A stretch of 64,000 nucleotides of DNA from JAAZKI01 sp012799905 (GCA_050949415.1 JBMNFR010000009.1:620001-684000); one strand, 5' to 3'. Positions 47,650 to 57,557 are shown, counted from the stretch's first letter. Program-made: numbers and translations. The notes: generated from the sequence alone by a model not told the origin.

Positions 47650-47724
47650 ACAGACCAGAACCGCAACGCACCCGCCGGGTGACATGAATTCCGATGCAAA
47701 GACTTCCACCTGAAGGAACTGAAT

Positions 47725-48816
47725 ATGCCGAAAATCGACGAATATCTGCTCGAAATGATTGACAAGGGCGGCTCTGACCTGCACCTGTGCTCCACCCTGC
47801 CGCCGAAAATCCGTGTGCATGGCGTCCTGGAAGCACTGCCGGCAGCACCAATTTCCCAAGACGACATGTTCAACCTGCTGCAAGAAATCTGCCCGGAAAA
47901 TAAGTGGGAATGGTACCTGTCCAATCTTGACCAGGACCTGGCATACGAAATTCCGGGCAAGGCTCGCTTCCGCGTCAATTTCCTGTTCAATCACTACGGC
48001 CCAGGAGCAGTGCTCCGACTCATCCCGACTAAAATTCTGTCGATCGACCAATTAAAACTCCCCCCAGTTCTGCGGGAAATCTGCGAGTACACCCGCGGCC
48101 TGGTTCTGGTCACCGGCCCGACCGGCAGCGGCAAGTCAACGACGCTGGCTGCCATGATCGACTATATCAATGACACCCAGAGCAAACACATCATCACTAT
48201 TGAAGACCCGATCGAATTCGTCCACCCAAACAAAAAATCCGTCATTGTTCAGCGCGAGGTCGGCGCTGACACGACCGCGTTCGGCGTAGCCCTGCGCGGC
48301 GCTATGCGCGCTGACCCGGACATCATCCTGGTCGGCGAAATGCGCGACTTGGAAACTATGGCACTAGCCCTGACCTGCGCCACCATGGGCATGCTCGTCT
48401 TCGCCACCCTCCATACCAACAACGCGCCCAAAACCGTTGATCGCATCATCGACACTTTCCCAGCCGAACAACAGCCCCAAATCCGCGCCATGTTGGCGCA
48501 ATCCCTGACCGCTGTCGTGTCCCAACTGCTGTGCCGCACCAAAGACGGCAAAGGCCGCATCGGCAGTTTCGAAATCCTGCTCAAGCACGACGGTCTGCCC
48601 GCGACCATCCGCGAAGGCCAAATCGCCAATATCCGCAGCATCATCGAACAGTCCAGCGGACGCGGCATGCGGACCATGGACAACGACCTGATGCGCCTGC
48701 TGAAAGAAGACGCCATCACGCCGATGGAAGCCTACATGAAGTCAACCAACAAACTGGACTTCGAACCGCTGCTCGAAGACGCTGACCGCCAGAGCCTCCG
48801 CAATGCCGAGGTCTGA
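47725..48816 (+). CDS. pilT: Twitching motility ATPase PilT
   Basis: 363 residues, normal PilT length. GGSDLHLCSTLPPKIRVHG is the N-terminal domain start. Walker A is GPTGSGKSTTLAAMIDYIN (about 130), the Asp box IEDPIEFVHP, Walker B IILVGEMRDLETM and the His box ATLHTNNAPKTVDRIIDTFP. EGQIANIRSIIEQSSGRGM stands where PilT has its AIRNLIRE region. It probably powers pilus retraction with the larger homologue just upstream, as part of one operon. Confidence 0.93.
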   Translation: MPKIDEYLLEMIDKGGSDLHLCSTLPPKIRVHGVLEALPAAPISQDDMFNLLQEICPENKWEWYLSNLDQDLAYEIPGKARFRVNFLFNHYGPGAVLRLIPTKILSIDQLKLPPVLREICEYTRGLVLVTGPTGSGKSTTLAAMIDYINDTQSKHIITIEDPIEFVHPNKKSVIVQREVGADTTAFGVALRGAMRADPDIILVGEMRDLETMALALTCATMGMLVFATLHTNNAPKTVDRIIDTFPAEQQPQIRAMLAQSLTAVVSQLLCRTKDGKGRIGSFEILLKHDGLPATIREGQIANIRSIIEQSSGRGMRTMDNDLMRLLKEDAITPMEAYMKSTNKLDFEPLLEDADRQSLRNAEV

Positions 48817-48896
48817 ACCCGCCCCCTGACGACGCGTCAGCCGCTTGGACGGCCAAGCCTGCCCTGCTCATGCCAACCACACCATCAGGAAAAGCC

Positions 48897-51221
48897 ATGC
48901 CAACCTCCTTGTCGCCTGTATTCCTGTGCCTGACCCTGTCAACCGCGCTCATCCTCACCCTGCACGCCCAACCGGCTCATCAAACGCTTGACCTGCTCGC
49001 CAAAGAGCACGCCCCCTGCAAAATCGTCCGCCCAGAAACGACTAGCCGCATCGAATGGCAGGCCATTAACCTGCTCCGCAACGCCCTGCAGGAAAACGGC
49101 GCCAAAATCCCTGTCATCACCGACGCGACCGAAAGCGACGCCGATGCAACCGAAATCGTCATTGGCCAAACCAGCCGCGACGCCCTGGCTGGCGTGACCT
49201 TCAACCGCATCGCCCTCGGCAGCGAGGGATTCCAGATTAAAGTGATTGGCCGGCGCGTCTTTATCTTAGGCGGCGGCGAGCATGGAACAAAAAAAGGCGT
49301 GCAGCACTTCCTGCGCACATTTGTCACGGAAAAGCCCGCCGACGGCCTGACGCTCCCGGCTGACTACGACTATGCCGAACCGCAAAAATACGCTATCAGC
49401 GATGTCAAAATCGCGGAGCGCAGCCTCGCGGACTTCGTCATCATCCCCCTGGCTGACGACCACGAACCGGCCGCCCTGCTCCGCGACCTCGTTTTCCAAT
49501 ACACCGGCCTCTGGCTGGAAATCGCTGCCCAAGACGCGCCGAAAAAACCGGCCATCGTCTTCTCCAGCCAAAAGCCCGAAACCGCCGGAAGCTTCGAATT
49601 GCTAGAGCAGAAAGGCGACGTCGTCCTCAAAACCGACCTGCCCGGCGGCTTTGTCCGCGGCCTCCATGCCTTCTTTGCCAGCATCGTCTCCCACTCCCAG
49701 GGAACCCTCGCCATGCCGGAAACGTATGACTTCCGCAAGACCTTCGGAACAGCCGTCCTCTACAGCGACTTCGGCGCCTGCGGCGATGGCATGACCGACG
49801 ACATCGAGGCCATCATCCGCGCCCATGCCTTTGCCAATCAACACGACCTGCCCGTAAAAGCCGACCAGGACGCCAAATATTATATCGGTGGAACCGACGC
49901 CACCGTCATCATCCAGACGGACACCGACTTTGGCAACGCCGAATTCCTCATTGATGACACCAACGTCGAAAATCGCGTGCCCGCAGTCTTCAGGATCACC
50001 TCAAAGCTGGCGTCGCACCCGCTGAAGAGCGTCAAAAGTTTGCAGCGGGGGCAAACCAACCTCGGCGTCACCCTCCCCCAGCGCAGTCTCATCTGCGCCA
50101 CGGACAGCAACGTCAAACGCTACATTCGCTATGGCGTCAACCAGAACAAGGGCGCGGCGCAGACCGACGTCTTCATCGTCGAGGCCAATGGCGACGTTGA
50201 CCCCGCAACCCCGATCCTGTGGGATTTCAACCAAATCACCAACCTGACAGTCTATCCGATCGACACCACCCAGCTGAAAATCACGGGGGGACGCTTCACC
50301 ACCAAAGTCAAGGCCGATGAGACAAGATTCGTCTACTACGGCCGCGGCCTGAACGTCAGGCGCTCCAATGTCCTGATTGAAGGCCTTGAGCACTACATCA
50401 CCAACGAAGGCGACCAGGGTTCGGCCTACAGCGGCTTCATCAATGTCAGCCTCTGTGCTGACGTGACCGTGCGCGACACCATCCTGACCGCCCACAAAAC
50501 CTTCAGGTCCAAAAATGCCGCCGGCAAACCCGCCACCCTGGGCACGTATGACATCAACGGCAATCGCGCCGTCAACGTATCTTTTGTCAACTGCCGGCAA
50601 ACCAATGACATCAACGACCGCGCCTACTGGGGCATCATGGGTTCGAACTACTGCAAGAACCTCATGTATGACGGTTGCTCCTTTTCGCGTTTTGACGCCC
50701 ATATGGGCGTGGCGAATGCAACCATCCGCAACTCCACCCTCGGCTGGATCGGCATCAATGCCATCGGCTCCGGCACCCTGCTGATTGAAAACACCACCAG
50801 CAACGGCTATTCCTTCGTCAACCTGCGCTCAGACTACGGCGCCACCTGGGAAGGCGAAATCATCATCCGCAATTGCGTCTTCATCCCCTCCGCCGGCAGA
50901 AAAGTCTCCGCCAGCCTGATTGGCGGCAGCCACAACGACCAGCATGACTTCGGCTATACCTGCTATATGCCGAAAACCATCACCATCGACGGACTCCATA
51001 TTGACGACCACAACCACCCCGACACCTACGAGGGGCCAGCTATCTTCGCCAACTTCAACCGCAAAAACACCAGCGACAACTACGTGGAAAAATACCCCTA
51101 CGTGAAAACCGAAGAAGTAATCCTGAAAAACGTCTCCACCGCCAGCGGCAAACCGCTGCGCACAAGCGACAACACGTACATGTTCAAAGACGTCAAAATC
51201 AAGTTCGTGGACAAGGATTGA
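48897..51221 (+). CDS. Secreted beta-helix protein with glucuronidase-type N-domain, paralogue A
   Basis: 774 residues from ATG 48897 (AGGAAAAG upstream), matching the start of its twin; an ATG nine codons earlier is not supported. A signal peptide (MPTSLSPVFLCLTLSTALIL, cleavage near LHAQPAH) comes first. Residues 30-150 resemble the alpha-glucuronidase/hexosaminidase N-terminal domain (EIVIGQTSRDAL, GGGEHGTKKGVQHFLR). At about 290 the pectate-lyase-3 motif DFGACGDGMTDDIEAIIRAH opens a parallel beta-helix that runs to the C-terminus. It probably binds or cleaves an external polysaccharide. It follows pilT by 80 bases. The next gene is a close tandem paralogue. Confidence 0.82.
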   Translation: MPTSLSPVFLCLTLSTALILTLHAQPAHQTLDLLAKEHAPCKIVRPETTSRIEWQAINLLRNALQENGAKIPVITDATESDADATEIVIGQTSRDALAGVTFNRIALGSEGFQIKVIGRRVFILGGGEHGTKKGVQHFLRTFVTEKPADGLTLPADYDYAEPQKYAISDVKIAERSLADFVIIPLADDHEPAALLRDLVFQYTGLWLEIAAQDAPKKPAIVFSSQKPETAGSFELLEQKGDVVLKTDLPGGFVRGLHAFFASIVSHSQGTLAMPETYDFRKTFGTAVLYSDFGACGDGMTDDIEAIIRAHAFANQHDLPVKADQDAKYYIGGTDATVIIQTDTDFGNAEFLIDDTNVENRVPAVFRITSKLASHPLKSVKSLQRGQTNLGVTLPQRSLICATDSNVKRYIRYGVNQNKGAAQTDVFIVEANGDVDPATPILWDFNQITNLTVYPIDTTQLKITGGRFTTKVKADETRFVYYGRGLNVRRSNVLIEGLEHYITNEGDQGSAYSGFINVSLCADVTVRDTILTAHKTFRSKNAAGKPATLGTYDINGNRAVNVSFVNCRQTNDINDRAYWGIMGSNYCKNLMYDGCSFSRFDAHMGVANATIRNSTLGWIGINAIGSGTLLIENTTSNGYSFVNLRSDYGATWEGEIIIRNCVFIPSAGRKVSASLIGGSHNDQHDFGYTCYMPKTITIDGLHIDDHNHPDTYEGPAIFANFNRKNTSDNYVEKYPYVKTEEVILKNVSTASGKPLRTSDNTYMFKDVKIKFVDKD

Positions 51222-51271
51222 CAGCCAAACCTGTCCTGTTCCTGCCCACCTAATCAATCGGAAGAACCATC

Positions 51272-53596
51272 ATGCCAACCTCCTTATCGCCTGCACGCCT
51301 GTGCCTAATCCTGTCAGCCGCGCTCATCCTCACCCTGAACGCGCAGCCAGCTCACCAAACGCTTGACCTGCTCTCCAAAGAGCACGCGCGCTGCAAAATC
51401 GTCCGCCCAGAAACGGCAGGCCGCATCGAACGGCAGGCCGTTAACCTGCTCCGCAACGCCATGCAGGCAAAAGGCGACAGGCTCCCCGTCATCACCGACG
51501 CGGCAGAAAAAGACGTCTCTGAAACGGAAATCGTCATTGGCCAGACCAACCGCGACGCCCAGGCCGGCGTGTCCTTCAACCGCATCGCCCTCGGCAGCGA
51601 GGGATTCCAAATCAAGGCAGTCGGCCGGCGCGTCTTTATCTTGGGCGGCGGCGAGCATGGAACAAAAAAGGGCGTGCAGCACTTCCTGCGCACATTCGTC
51701 CAGGAAAAGCCCGCCGGCAGCCTGACGCTCCCGGCTGACTACGACTATGCCGAACCGCAGAAATACGCCATCAGTGACGTCGAAATCGCAGGGCGCAGCT
51801 TAGCGGACTTCGTCATCATCCCCCTGACTGACGACCACGAACCGGCCACCCTGCTCCGCGACCTCATTTTCCAAAATACCGGCCTCTGGCTGGAAATCGC
51901 CGCCCCAGACGCGCCGAAAAAGCCGGCCATCGTCTTCTCCAACCAAAAGCCCGAAGCTGCCGGAAGCTTCGAATTGCTGGAGCAGAAAGGCGACGTCGTC
52001 CTCAAAACCGACCTGCCCGGCGGCTTTGTCCGCGGCCTCCATGCCTTCTTCGCCAGCATCGTCTCCCCCTCGAAAGGAACCCTCGCCATGCCAGAAACGT
52101 ATGACTTCCGCAAAAACTTCGGAACAGCCGTCCTCTACAGCGAATTCGGCGCGCGCGGCGACGGCGTGACCGACGACATCGAGGCCATCATCCGCGCCCA
52201 TGCCTTTGCCAACCAACACGACCTGCCCGTGAAAGCCGACCCAGACGCCAAATACTATATCGGAGGAACTGACGCCACCGCCATCATCCAGACCGATACC
52301 GACTTCGGCAACGCCGAATTCTTCATTGACGACACCAACGTCAAAAACCGCTCAACCGCCATCTTCCTGGTTAGCTCAAAGCTGGCATCGCATCCAGTGG
52401 AAGGCGTCAAGAACTTAAAGCGACAGCAGACCAACCTCGGCGTCACCCTCCCCCAGCGCAGCCTCGTCTGCGCCACGGACAAAAACGTCAAGCGCTATAT
52501 CCGCTATGGCGCCAACCAGAATCAAGGCACGCCGCAGACCGACATTTTCATCGTCGAAACCAATGGCGACATCGACCCGAAAACCCCGCCCCTGTGGGAT
52601 TTCGACCAATTCACCGAGTTGACGGCCTACCCGATTGACACGACCCAGCTAAAAGTCACCGGCGGGCGTTTCACCACCAGAGCCAATGCCCACGAGTCAA
52701 AATACGCCTACTACAACCGGAGCCTGGCCATCCGGCGCTCCAATACCCTGGTCGAAGGCCTTGAGCACTACGTCGTCGACGAAGGCGACCACGGCGCGCC
52801 CTACGGCGGCTTCCTCAACATCTTTCGCTGCTCTAATGTAACCGTGCGCGACACTATCCTGACCGGCCACAAGACCTACCGCACCATTGGCTCTGCTGGC
52901 AGGCCCGTCTCCATGGGTACGTACGACATCAGCATCGGCCGCGCCACCCACGTCTCTTTTATCAACTGCCGGCAAACCAACGACATCAACGACCGCACCT
53001 ATTGGGGCATCATGGGGTCGAACTACTGCAAGAATCTCCTGTATGAGGGCTGCTCCTTGTCTCGCTTTGACGCCCACATGGGAGTAGCGAACGCAACCAT
53101 CCGCAACTCCACCATCGGCTCTGCCGGCATCAGCGTCACCGGCACCGGCACCCTGCTGATTGAAAATACAACCGCCAACGGCTCCAACCTCGTTGGCCTG
53201 CGCACGGACTACGGCTGCACCTGGGAAGGCGACTTCATCATCCGCAACTGCGTCTTCATCCCAGCAGGTGGCAGGACGGTCTCCGCCAGCCTGATTGGCG
53301 GCAGCTACAGCGGCCAGCATGACTTCGGCTACACCTGCTACATGCCGAAAACCATCACCATTGACGGCCTCCATATCGACGACCGCAACCACCCTGACCC
53401 ATACGAGGGGCCAGCTATCTTCGCTAACTTCAACCGCAGCAATACCAGCGACGCATACGTGGAAAAATACCCCTATGTAAGAGGCGAAGAAGTAATCCTA
53501 AAAAACGTCACCACCGCCAGCGGCAAGCCCCTGCGCACCTGCGACAACACACACATGTTCAAGGACGTCAAAATCACGACCGTGGACAAGGATTGA
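51272..53596 (+). CDS. Secreted beta-helix protein with glucuronidase-type N-domain, paralogue B
   Basis: 774 residues. It aligns without gaps of note along its whole length with the preceding protein (for example shared EGFQIK, GGGEHGTKKGVQHFLRTFV, GSFELLEQKGDVVLKTDLPG, WGIMGSNYCKNL). It carries DFGARGDGVTDDIEAIIRAH. Signal peptide MPTSLSPARLCLILSAALIL. GGAAG lies upstream of the ATG and the gap to paralogue A is 50 bases. Differences are scattered, with more in the beta-helix rungs (about 350-560), the likely substrate face. This is an evident tandem duplication that has since diverged. Confidence 0.82.
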   Translation: MPTSLSPARLCLILSAALILTLNAQPAHQTLDLLSKEHARCKIVRPETAGRIERQAVNLLRNAMQAKGDRLPVITDAAEKDVSETEIVIGQTNRDAQAGVSFNRIALGSEGFQIKAVGRRVFILGGGEHGTKKGVQHFLRTFVQEKPAGSLTLPADYDYAEPQKYAISDVEIAGRSLADFVIIPLTDDHEPATLLRDLIFQNTGLWLEIAAPDAPKKPAIVFSNQKPEAAGSFELLEQKGDVVLKTDLPGGFVRGLHAFFASIVSPSKGTLAMPETYDFRKNFGTAVLYSEFGARGDGVTDDIEAIIRAHAFANQHDLPVKADPDAKYYIGGTDATAIIQTDTDFGNAEFFIDDTNVKNRSTAIFLVSSKLASHPVEGVKNLKRQQTNLGVTLPQRSLVCATDKNVKRYIRYGANQNQGTPQTDIFIVETNGDIDPKTPPLWDFDQFTELTAYPIDTTQLKVTGGRFTTRANAHESKYAYYNRSLAIRRSNTLVEGLEHYVVDEGDHGAPYGGFLNIFRCSNVTVRDTILTGHKTYRTIGSAGRPVSMGTYDISIGRATHVSFINCRQTNDINDRTYWGIMGSNYCKNLLYEGCSLSRFDAHMGVANATIRNSTIGSAGISVTGTGTLLIENTTANGSNLVGLRTDYGCTWEGDFIIRNCVFIPAGGRTVSASLIGGSYSGQHDFGYTCYMPKTITIDGLHIDDRNHPDPYEGPAIFANFNRSNTSDAYVEKYPYVRGEEVILKNVTTASGKPLRTCDNTHMFKDVKITTVDKD

Positions 53597-53687
53597 CAGA
53601 CAACCCAGCGCTGCCCCAGCGCTCCCTCCATTGTCTTTAACGCGCCAAACCTTAACCTTATTCCAGCCCACCCAGAAAGAAATTGCC

Positions 53688-55322
53688 ATGACCTTCAAAT
53701 CCTGGTTAGCCACGAGTTCAGTGCGCTTCTACCCGAACTCCCCAGTCGAAACCCGCAAAAGACTCCGTCTTGACGCCGCCCTCAACGAAAGAGTCAGCTT
53801 TCAAGTGCTGTTGCGCCATGACGGCTTGGCGCCGCGGCAATTCACGGTCACAGCCACTGGCCCAGACGGCTGGGACATCCGCGTCCGCCGCGTAGGCTAC
53901 ATCCCGGTTCGTCATCTGAACACACACCCTGCGCCCATCCCGCCGGAGGACATAGAAGGCGCTGACCAAATTCCCGGCTATGTGCCTGACCCACTGTTCG
54001 AAGAGCAAACCATCCTGCTGCCCGGCAGCGAAACCCACGCCTTCTGGATTTCCGTGCGCCCCGGCCCGAATGCCAAGCCCGGCCCCGGCAACATCACTAT
54101 CCAGGCCACCCCGGACTCCGGCCGCAGCCACAAGCTCCAGGCGGAAGTGACCCTCCACCCAATCACCTTGCAGCCGCGCCGCGATTTCCGCATCACTCAC
54201 TGGTTCTACGCTGACTCCATCAGCGACTGGTACAAAGTCGCTCCCTTCTCAGAAGAATTCTGGCCATTGTGCGAAAAATTCATCCACAATTACGCCGATC
54301 ATGGCCTCGACACTATCTATGTGCCGGTTTTCACCCCGTCGCTGGATGGCGTCAAACGCCCAACTCAGCTGCTGAAAGTCACGAAAGCAGGCAAGGACAG
54401 ATACTCCTTTGACTGGTCAGATGTCAAACGCTGGATAGATATGTGCCGGAAGCACAACATCACCCACTTCGAATGGGCGCATCCATTCACCCAGTGGGGA
54501 GTGAAATTCGCTATCCGCATCTATGAACAACAAGGCGCTGACGAAGTCCTGCTCTGGCCCCCGGAAACGCCGGCGACCTCAGACACCTACCGGAACTTCC
54601 TCCAGCAATACCTGCCCGAGTTGCGTCAGTTCCTGCAACAGGAGGGAATTCTGGAACGCTCCTTCTTCCATGTCTCGGATGAACCGCACAACGAAGATGA
54701 CAAGAAAAACTACAAGGCCGCACGCGCCATGCTGAAAGAACTGGCGCCGTGGATGAAAACCATGGACGCCTTGACCGACATCGAATACGGCCGCGAACGT
54801 CTGACTGACATGCCCGTCCCCAGCATCCGCACCGCTCTCCAATTTGTCAACGAAAACATCCCCTGCTGGTGCTACTACTGCTGCGGACCGCGTGGACGCT
54901 ACCTCAACCGGCTGCTTGACACCCCCTTGGCCAAGATTTACATGCACGGCTTCCTGTTCTACCGCTGGCCTTTCCAGGGATTCCTGCACTGGGGATTCAA
55001 CTACTGGTACCGCTCCCAGACCAGGGTCTTGATCGACGTCTTCCACATCCAGGACGGCGAAAAATGGCCAGGCTGGGCCTATGGCGACACCACCCAAGTC
55101 TATCCTGGGCCGGACGGGCCGCTTGATTCCATCCGCTGGGAGGTCTTCTCCGAATCGCTCCAGGACTACCAGCTTTTGCAAACCCTCAACGTGCCCAGAG
55201 ACAGTGACCTGCTCAACAAACTGCATTCCTTCGAGGACTTCCCCAAGACCAGCCGCTGGCGTAACCAAACCCGCAAACAGCTATTCGCCCTAGCCGCAAC
55301 TCAGCCAAAGAAAAAGAAATAG
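53688..55322 (+). CDS. DUF4091 / GH123-like glycoside hydrolase-type protein
   Basis: 544 residues from ATG 53688; the frame opens 19 codons earlier without a better ribosome site. An N-terminal beta-sandwich (1-165; ERVSFQVLLRHDGLAPRQFT) precedes a TIM-barrel domain (DFRITHWFYADSISDWYKV). FFHVSDEPHNEDD carries the adjacent Asp-Glu expected as catalytic pair in GH123-type N-acetylgalactosaminidases. The C-terminal YWYRSQTRVLI...YPGPDGPLDSIRWEVFSESL is the DUF4091 signature. No signal peptide is evident, unlike its upstream neighbours. It likely acts on an oligosaccharide taken into the cell; inference. It lies 91 bases after paralogue B, probably the same operon. Confidence 0.82.
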   Translation: MTFKSWLATSSVRFYPNSPVETRKRLRLDAALNERVSFQVLLRHDGLAPRQFTVTATGPDGWDIRVRRVGYIPVRHLNTHPAPIPPEDIEGADQIPGYVPDPLFEEQTILLPGSETHAFWISVRPGPNAKPGPGNITIQATPDSGRSHKLQAEVTLHPITLQPRRDFRITHWFYADSISDWYKVAPFSEEFWPLCEKFIHNYADHGLDTIYVPVFTPSLDGVKRPTQLLKVTKAGKDRYSFDWSDVKRWIDMCRKHNITHFEWAHPFTQWGVKFAIRIYEQQGADEVLLWPPETPATSDTYRNFLQQYLPELRQFLQQEGILERSFFHVSDEPHNEDDKKNYKAARAMLKELAPWMKTMDALTDIEYGRERLTDMPVPSIRTALQFVNENIPCWCYYCCGPRGRYLNRLLDTPLAKIYMHGFLFYRWPFQGFLHWGFNYWYRSQTRVLIDVFHIQDGEKWPGWAYGDTTQVYPGPDGPLDSIRWEVFSESLQDYQLLQTLNVPRDSDLLNKLHSFEDFPKTSRWRNQTRKQLFALAATQPKKKK

Positions 55323-55342
55323 CCCCTCGCACCTCCGTACCT

Positions 55343-56200
55343 GCCGCATGTAGTTCAAGTTTCAGCTTGCCGTACGTAGTTCGCTTGCACGAGCACGTAG
55401 TTCAAACTTTAGTTTGCAATATATACCTCGCTTGCACGAGCATGTAGTTCAAACTTTAGTTTGCTGTATGTCCCGCAGGCTTTAGCCTGCCAACGTGCAA
55501 TTCAAACTTTAGCTTGCCGTACGCACCTCGCTTGCACGAGCATGTAGTTCAAACTTTAGTTTGCTGTATGTCCCGCAGGCTTTAGCCTGCCGTACGTGCA
55601 ATTCAAACTTTAGCTTGCAGTATGTACCTCGCTTGCATGAGCATGTAGTTCAAACTTTAGCTTGCCGTACGCACCTCGCTTGCACGAGCATGTAGTTCAA
55701 ACTTTAGTTTGCTGTATGTCCCGCAGGCTTTAGCCTGCCAACGTGCAATTCAAACTTTAGCTTGCAATATATACCTCGCTTGCACGAGCATGTAGTTCAA
55801 ACTTTAGTTTGCTGTATGTCCCGCAGGCTTTAGCCTGCCAACGTGCAATTCAAACTTTAGCTTGCCGTACGCACCTCGCTTGCAGGAGCATGTAGTTCAA
55901 ACTTTAGTTTGCTGTATATCCCGCAGGCTTTAGCCTGCCGTACGTACCTCGCTTGCGAGAGTACGTAGTTCAAACTTTAGCTTGCAATATATACCTCGCT
56001 TGCAGGAGCATGTAGTTCAAACTTTAGTTTGCTGTATGTCCCGCAGGCTTTAGCCTGCCAACGTGCAATTCAAGCTTCAGCTTGCAGTATGTGCCTCGCT
56101 TGCACGAGCATGTAGTTCAAACTTTAGTTTGCTGTATGTCCCGCAGGCTTTAGCCTGCCAACGTGCAATTCAAGCTTCAGCTTGCCGTATGTTTCACGCC
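55343..56200 (+). repeat. Tandem 100-bp repeat tract built of small hairpins
   Basis: Units begin CATGTAGTTCAAACTTTAGT at 55441, 55541, 55642, 55689, 55789, 55889, 56009 and 56109; most are 100 bp, some are shortened to 46-74 bp by loss of internal modules. Each full unit holds palindromes: CAAACTTTAGTTTG, GCAGGCTTTAGCCTGC and CAAACTTTAGCTTG, separated by phrases such as GTACCTCGCTTGCACGAGC. Sequence differences between units fall mostly in the separators. The 1074-base gap (55323-56396) has no gene. It is not a CRISPR array: no unique spacers occur. A related three-unit array is at 63014-63097. Confidence 0.93.
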
Positions 56201-56338
56201 TTTGGCGTTTCAACCGCCAAGCGACTGGCCTCCCCCCACAGCACACCCTAAAAAAATCTGCGCCATCAGCGTAATCTGCGGATAAAGCAACAATTCCTCG
56301 CCCCTAACGAATGATGAATTATGAATGACAAATGCGTC

Positions 56339-56393
56339 TTCAACATTCAACATTCAACATTCAGCATTCAACATTCAGCATTCAACATTCAAC
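56339..56393 (+). repeat. CATTCAA/CATTCAG heptamer array abutting the second nagA start
   Basis: Seven heptamers, the complement of the TGAATGC array at 45.4 kb, end three bases before the ATG at 56397. An upstream ATG at 56325 is in frame through the array and would add FNIQHS-type repeats to the protein. Preceded at about 56298 by CTCGCCCC and a GAATTATGAATGA phrase, the same modules as in the 45.3-kb array in reverse. Confidence 0.88.
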
Positions 56394-56396
56394 CCC

Positions 56397-57557
56397 ATGC
56401 CCCTCCTAACCGGCAATCTCGTCCTACCGCACGAAGTCTGCTTCGGTGAACTCGCCATTACGAACGGCCTGATCAGCGCCATCACCCCACTCGACACACC
56501 CCGACCCGATGCGCCTCTGATCCTGCCAGGCTTCATCGACCTGCATTTCCATGGCCTCGGCCCCTACAGCGCCGAAGACCCTCGTACGCTGCTGGACATG
56601 GCCGCGTTCGCTCCACAGGTCGGCATGACCAGCTTCTGCCCTGCCTTGGCGCCAACTCCTTGGCCTGACCAACTCGCGTATGTCCGCCGGGTCAAAGAAG
56701 CCGCCCGCGGCCAACACACCGGCGCGCGCTGCCTTGGAACGCACTTGGAAGGACCATTCATCGCCCCGGCCGCAAAAGGCGGCATGAATGAAGATTTCCT
56801 GCGCCCGGCCAGCCTGGACGATTTACGCGCGCTGCTCCGCGAAGCCGATGGCACGCTGCGCCTGCTGACCATTTCTCCTGAACTGCCTGGCGCGCTTGAC
56901 GTTATCGCCGAAGCCGTCAAACACGGCGTCCGCGTCGCGATTGGACACACCCACTGCACAATCGATGACTTCCAAAAAGCCGTCGAGGCTGGCGCGCGCC
57001 AAGTCTGCCACCTGTTCGACACCTTTGAAGGACGCCCCGTCCATGGCGGCGTCAGCCAGACTTGCTTGACTGACGCCATCCTGATTGAAGACCGCGTCGA
57101 TGTAGAAATCATCCCTGATGGTCACCATGTACCGCCAGGATTGATCGAATTGACGCGCCGAGCCGCCGGCCCTGACCGCATCATTGCCATCACCGACGCC
57201 ATGATGGGCGCTGGACTGCCTGACGGCGTCTACGCAGAATCCGATGGCCGCCCTTATCGCCTCACCAATGGCGACGTCTGCCGCCTGACCGATGGCTCCG
57301 GAATCATTGTCGGCTCCTGCTTGACGCCTCACATGGCCTTCCAAAACCTGACCAAGCGCTTTGGCTTTTCCATCCCTGAAGCGTCAAGGATGCTCTCCGC
57401 CAATCCAGCCCGCGCCCTGAATCTGCACAACCAGACCGGCGCCCTCCGAGAAGGACTCTGGGCCGACCTCACCGTGCTCAGCCCTGACCACACCACGGTG
57501 CGCCGCTGCCTGGTCAACGGCAAAACTGCCTTTGCCATTGACGATGCCACGTCCTGA
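56397..57557 (+). CDS. nagA: N-acetylglucosamine-6-phosphate deacetylase homologue (second copy)
   Basis: 386 residues from ATG 56397 (MPLLTGNLVLPHEVCFGELA). Amidohydrolase motifs are complete: GFIDLHFHGLG, GTHLEGPFIAPA, VAIGHTHCTIDDF, CHLFDTFEG and ITDAMMGAGLPDG with the catalytic Asp. It is distant from the first NagA (13.4-14.6 kb). No Shine-Dalgarno site exists, because a heptamer array runs up to the start. The gene is followed by a ceramidase-family gene 64 bases on. It probably deacetylates GlcNAc-6-P or a related amino-sugar phosphate released by the nearby secreted enzymes. Confidence 0.88.
   Translation: MPLLTGNLVLPHEVCFGELAITNGLISAITPLDTPRPDAPLILPGFIDLHFHGLGPYSAEDPRTLLDMAAFAPQVGMTSFCPALAPTPWPDQLAYVRRVKEAARGQHTGARCLGTHLEGPFIAPAAKGGMNEDFLRPASLDDLRALLREADGTLRLLTISPELPGALDVIAEAVKHGVRVAIGHTHCTIDDFQKAVEAGARQVCHLFDTFEGRPVHGGVSQTCLTDAILIEDRVDVEIIPDGHHVPPGLIELTRRAAGPDRIIAITDAMMGAGLPDGVYAESDGRPYRLTNGDVCRLTDGSGIIVGSCLTPHMAFQNLTKRFGFSIPEASRMLSANPARALNLHNQTGALREGLWADLTVLSPDHTTVRRCLVNGKTAFAIDDATS

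Noticed and set aside
55343..56200. Possible CRISPR array
   Set aside because: Units are repeated throughout, with no unique spacers, and no cas gene is in the window; the units are hairpin modules.
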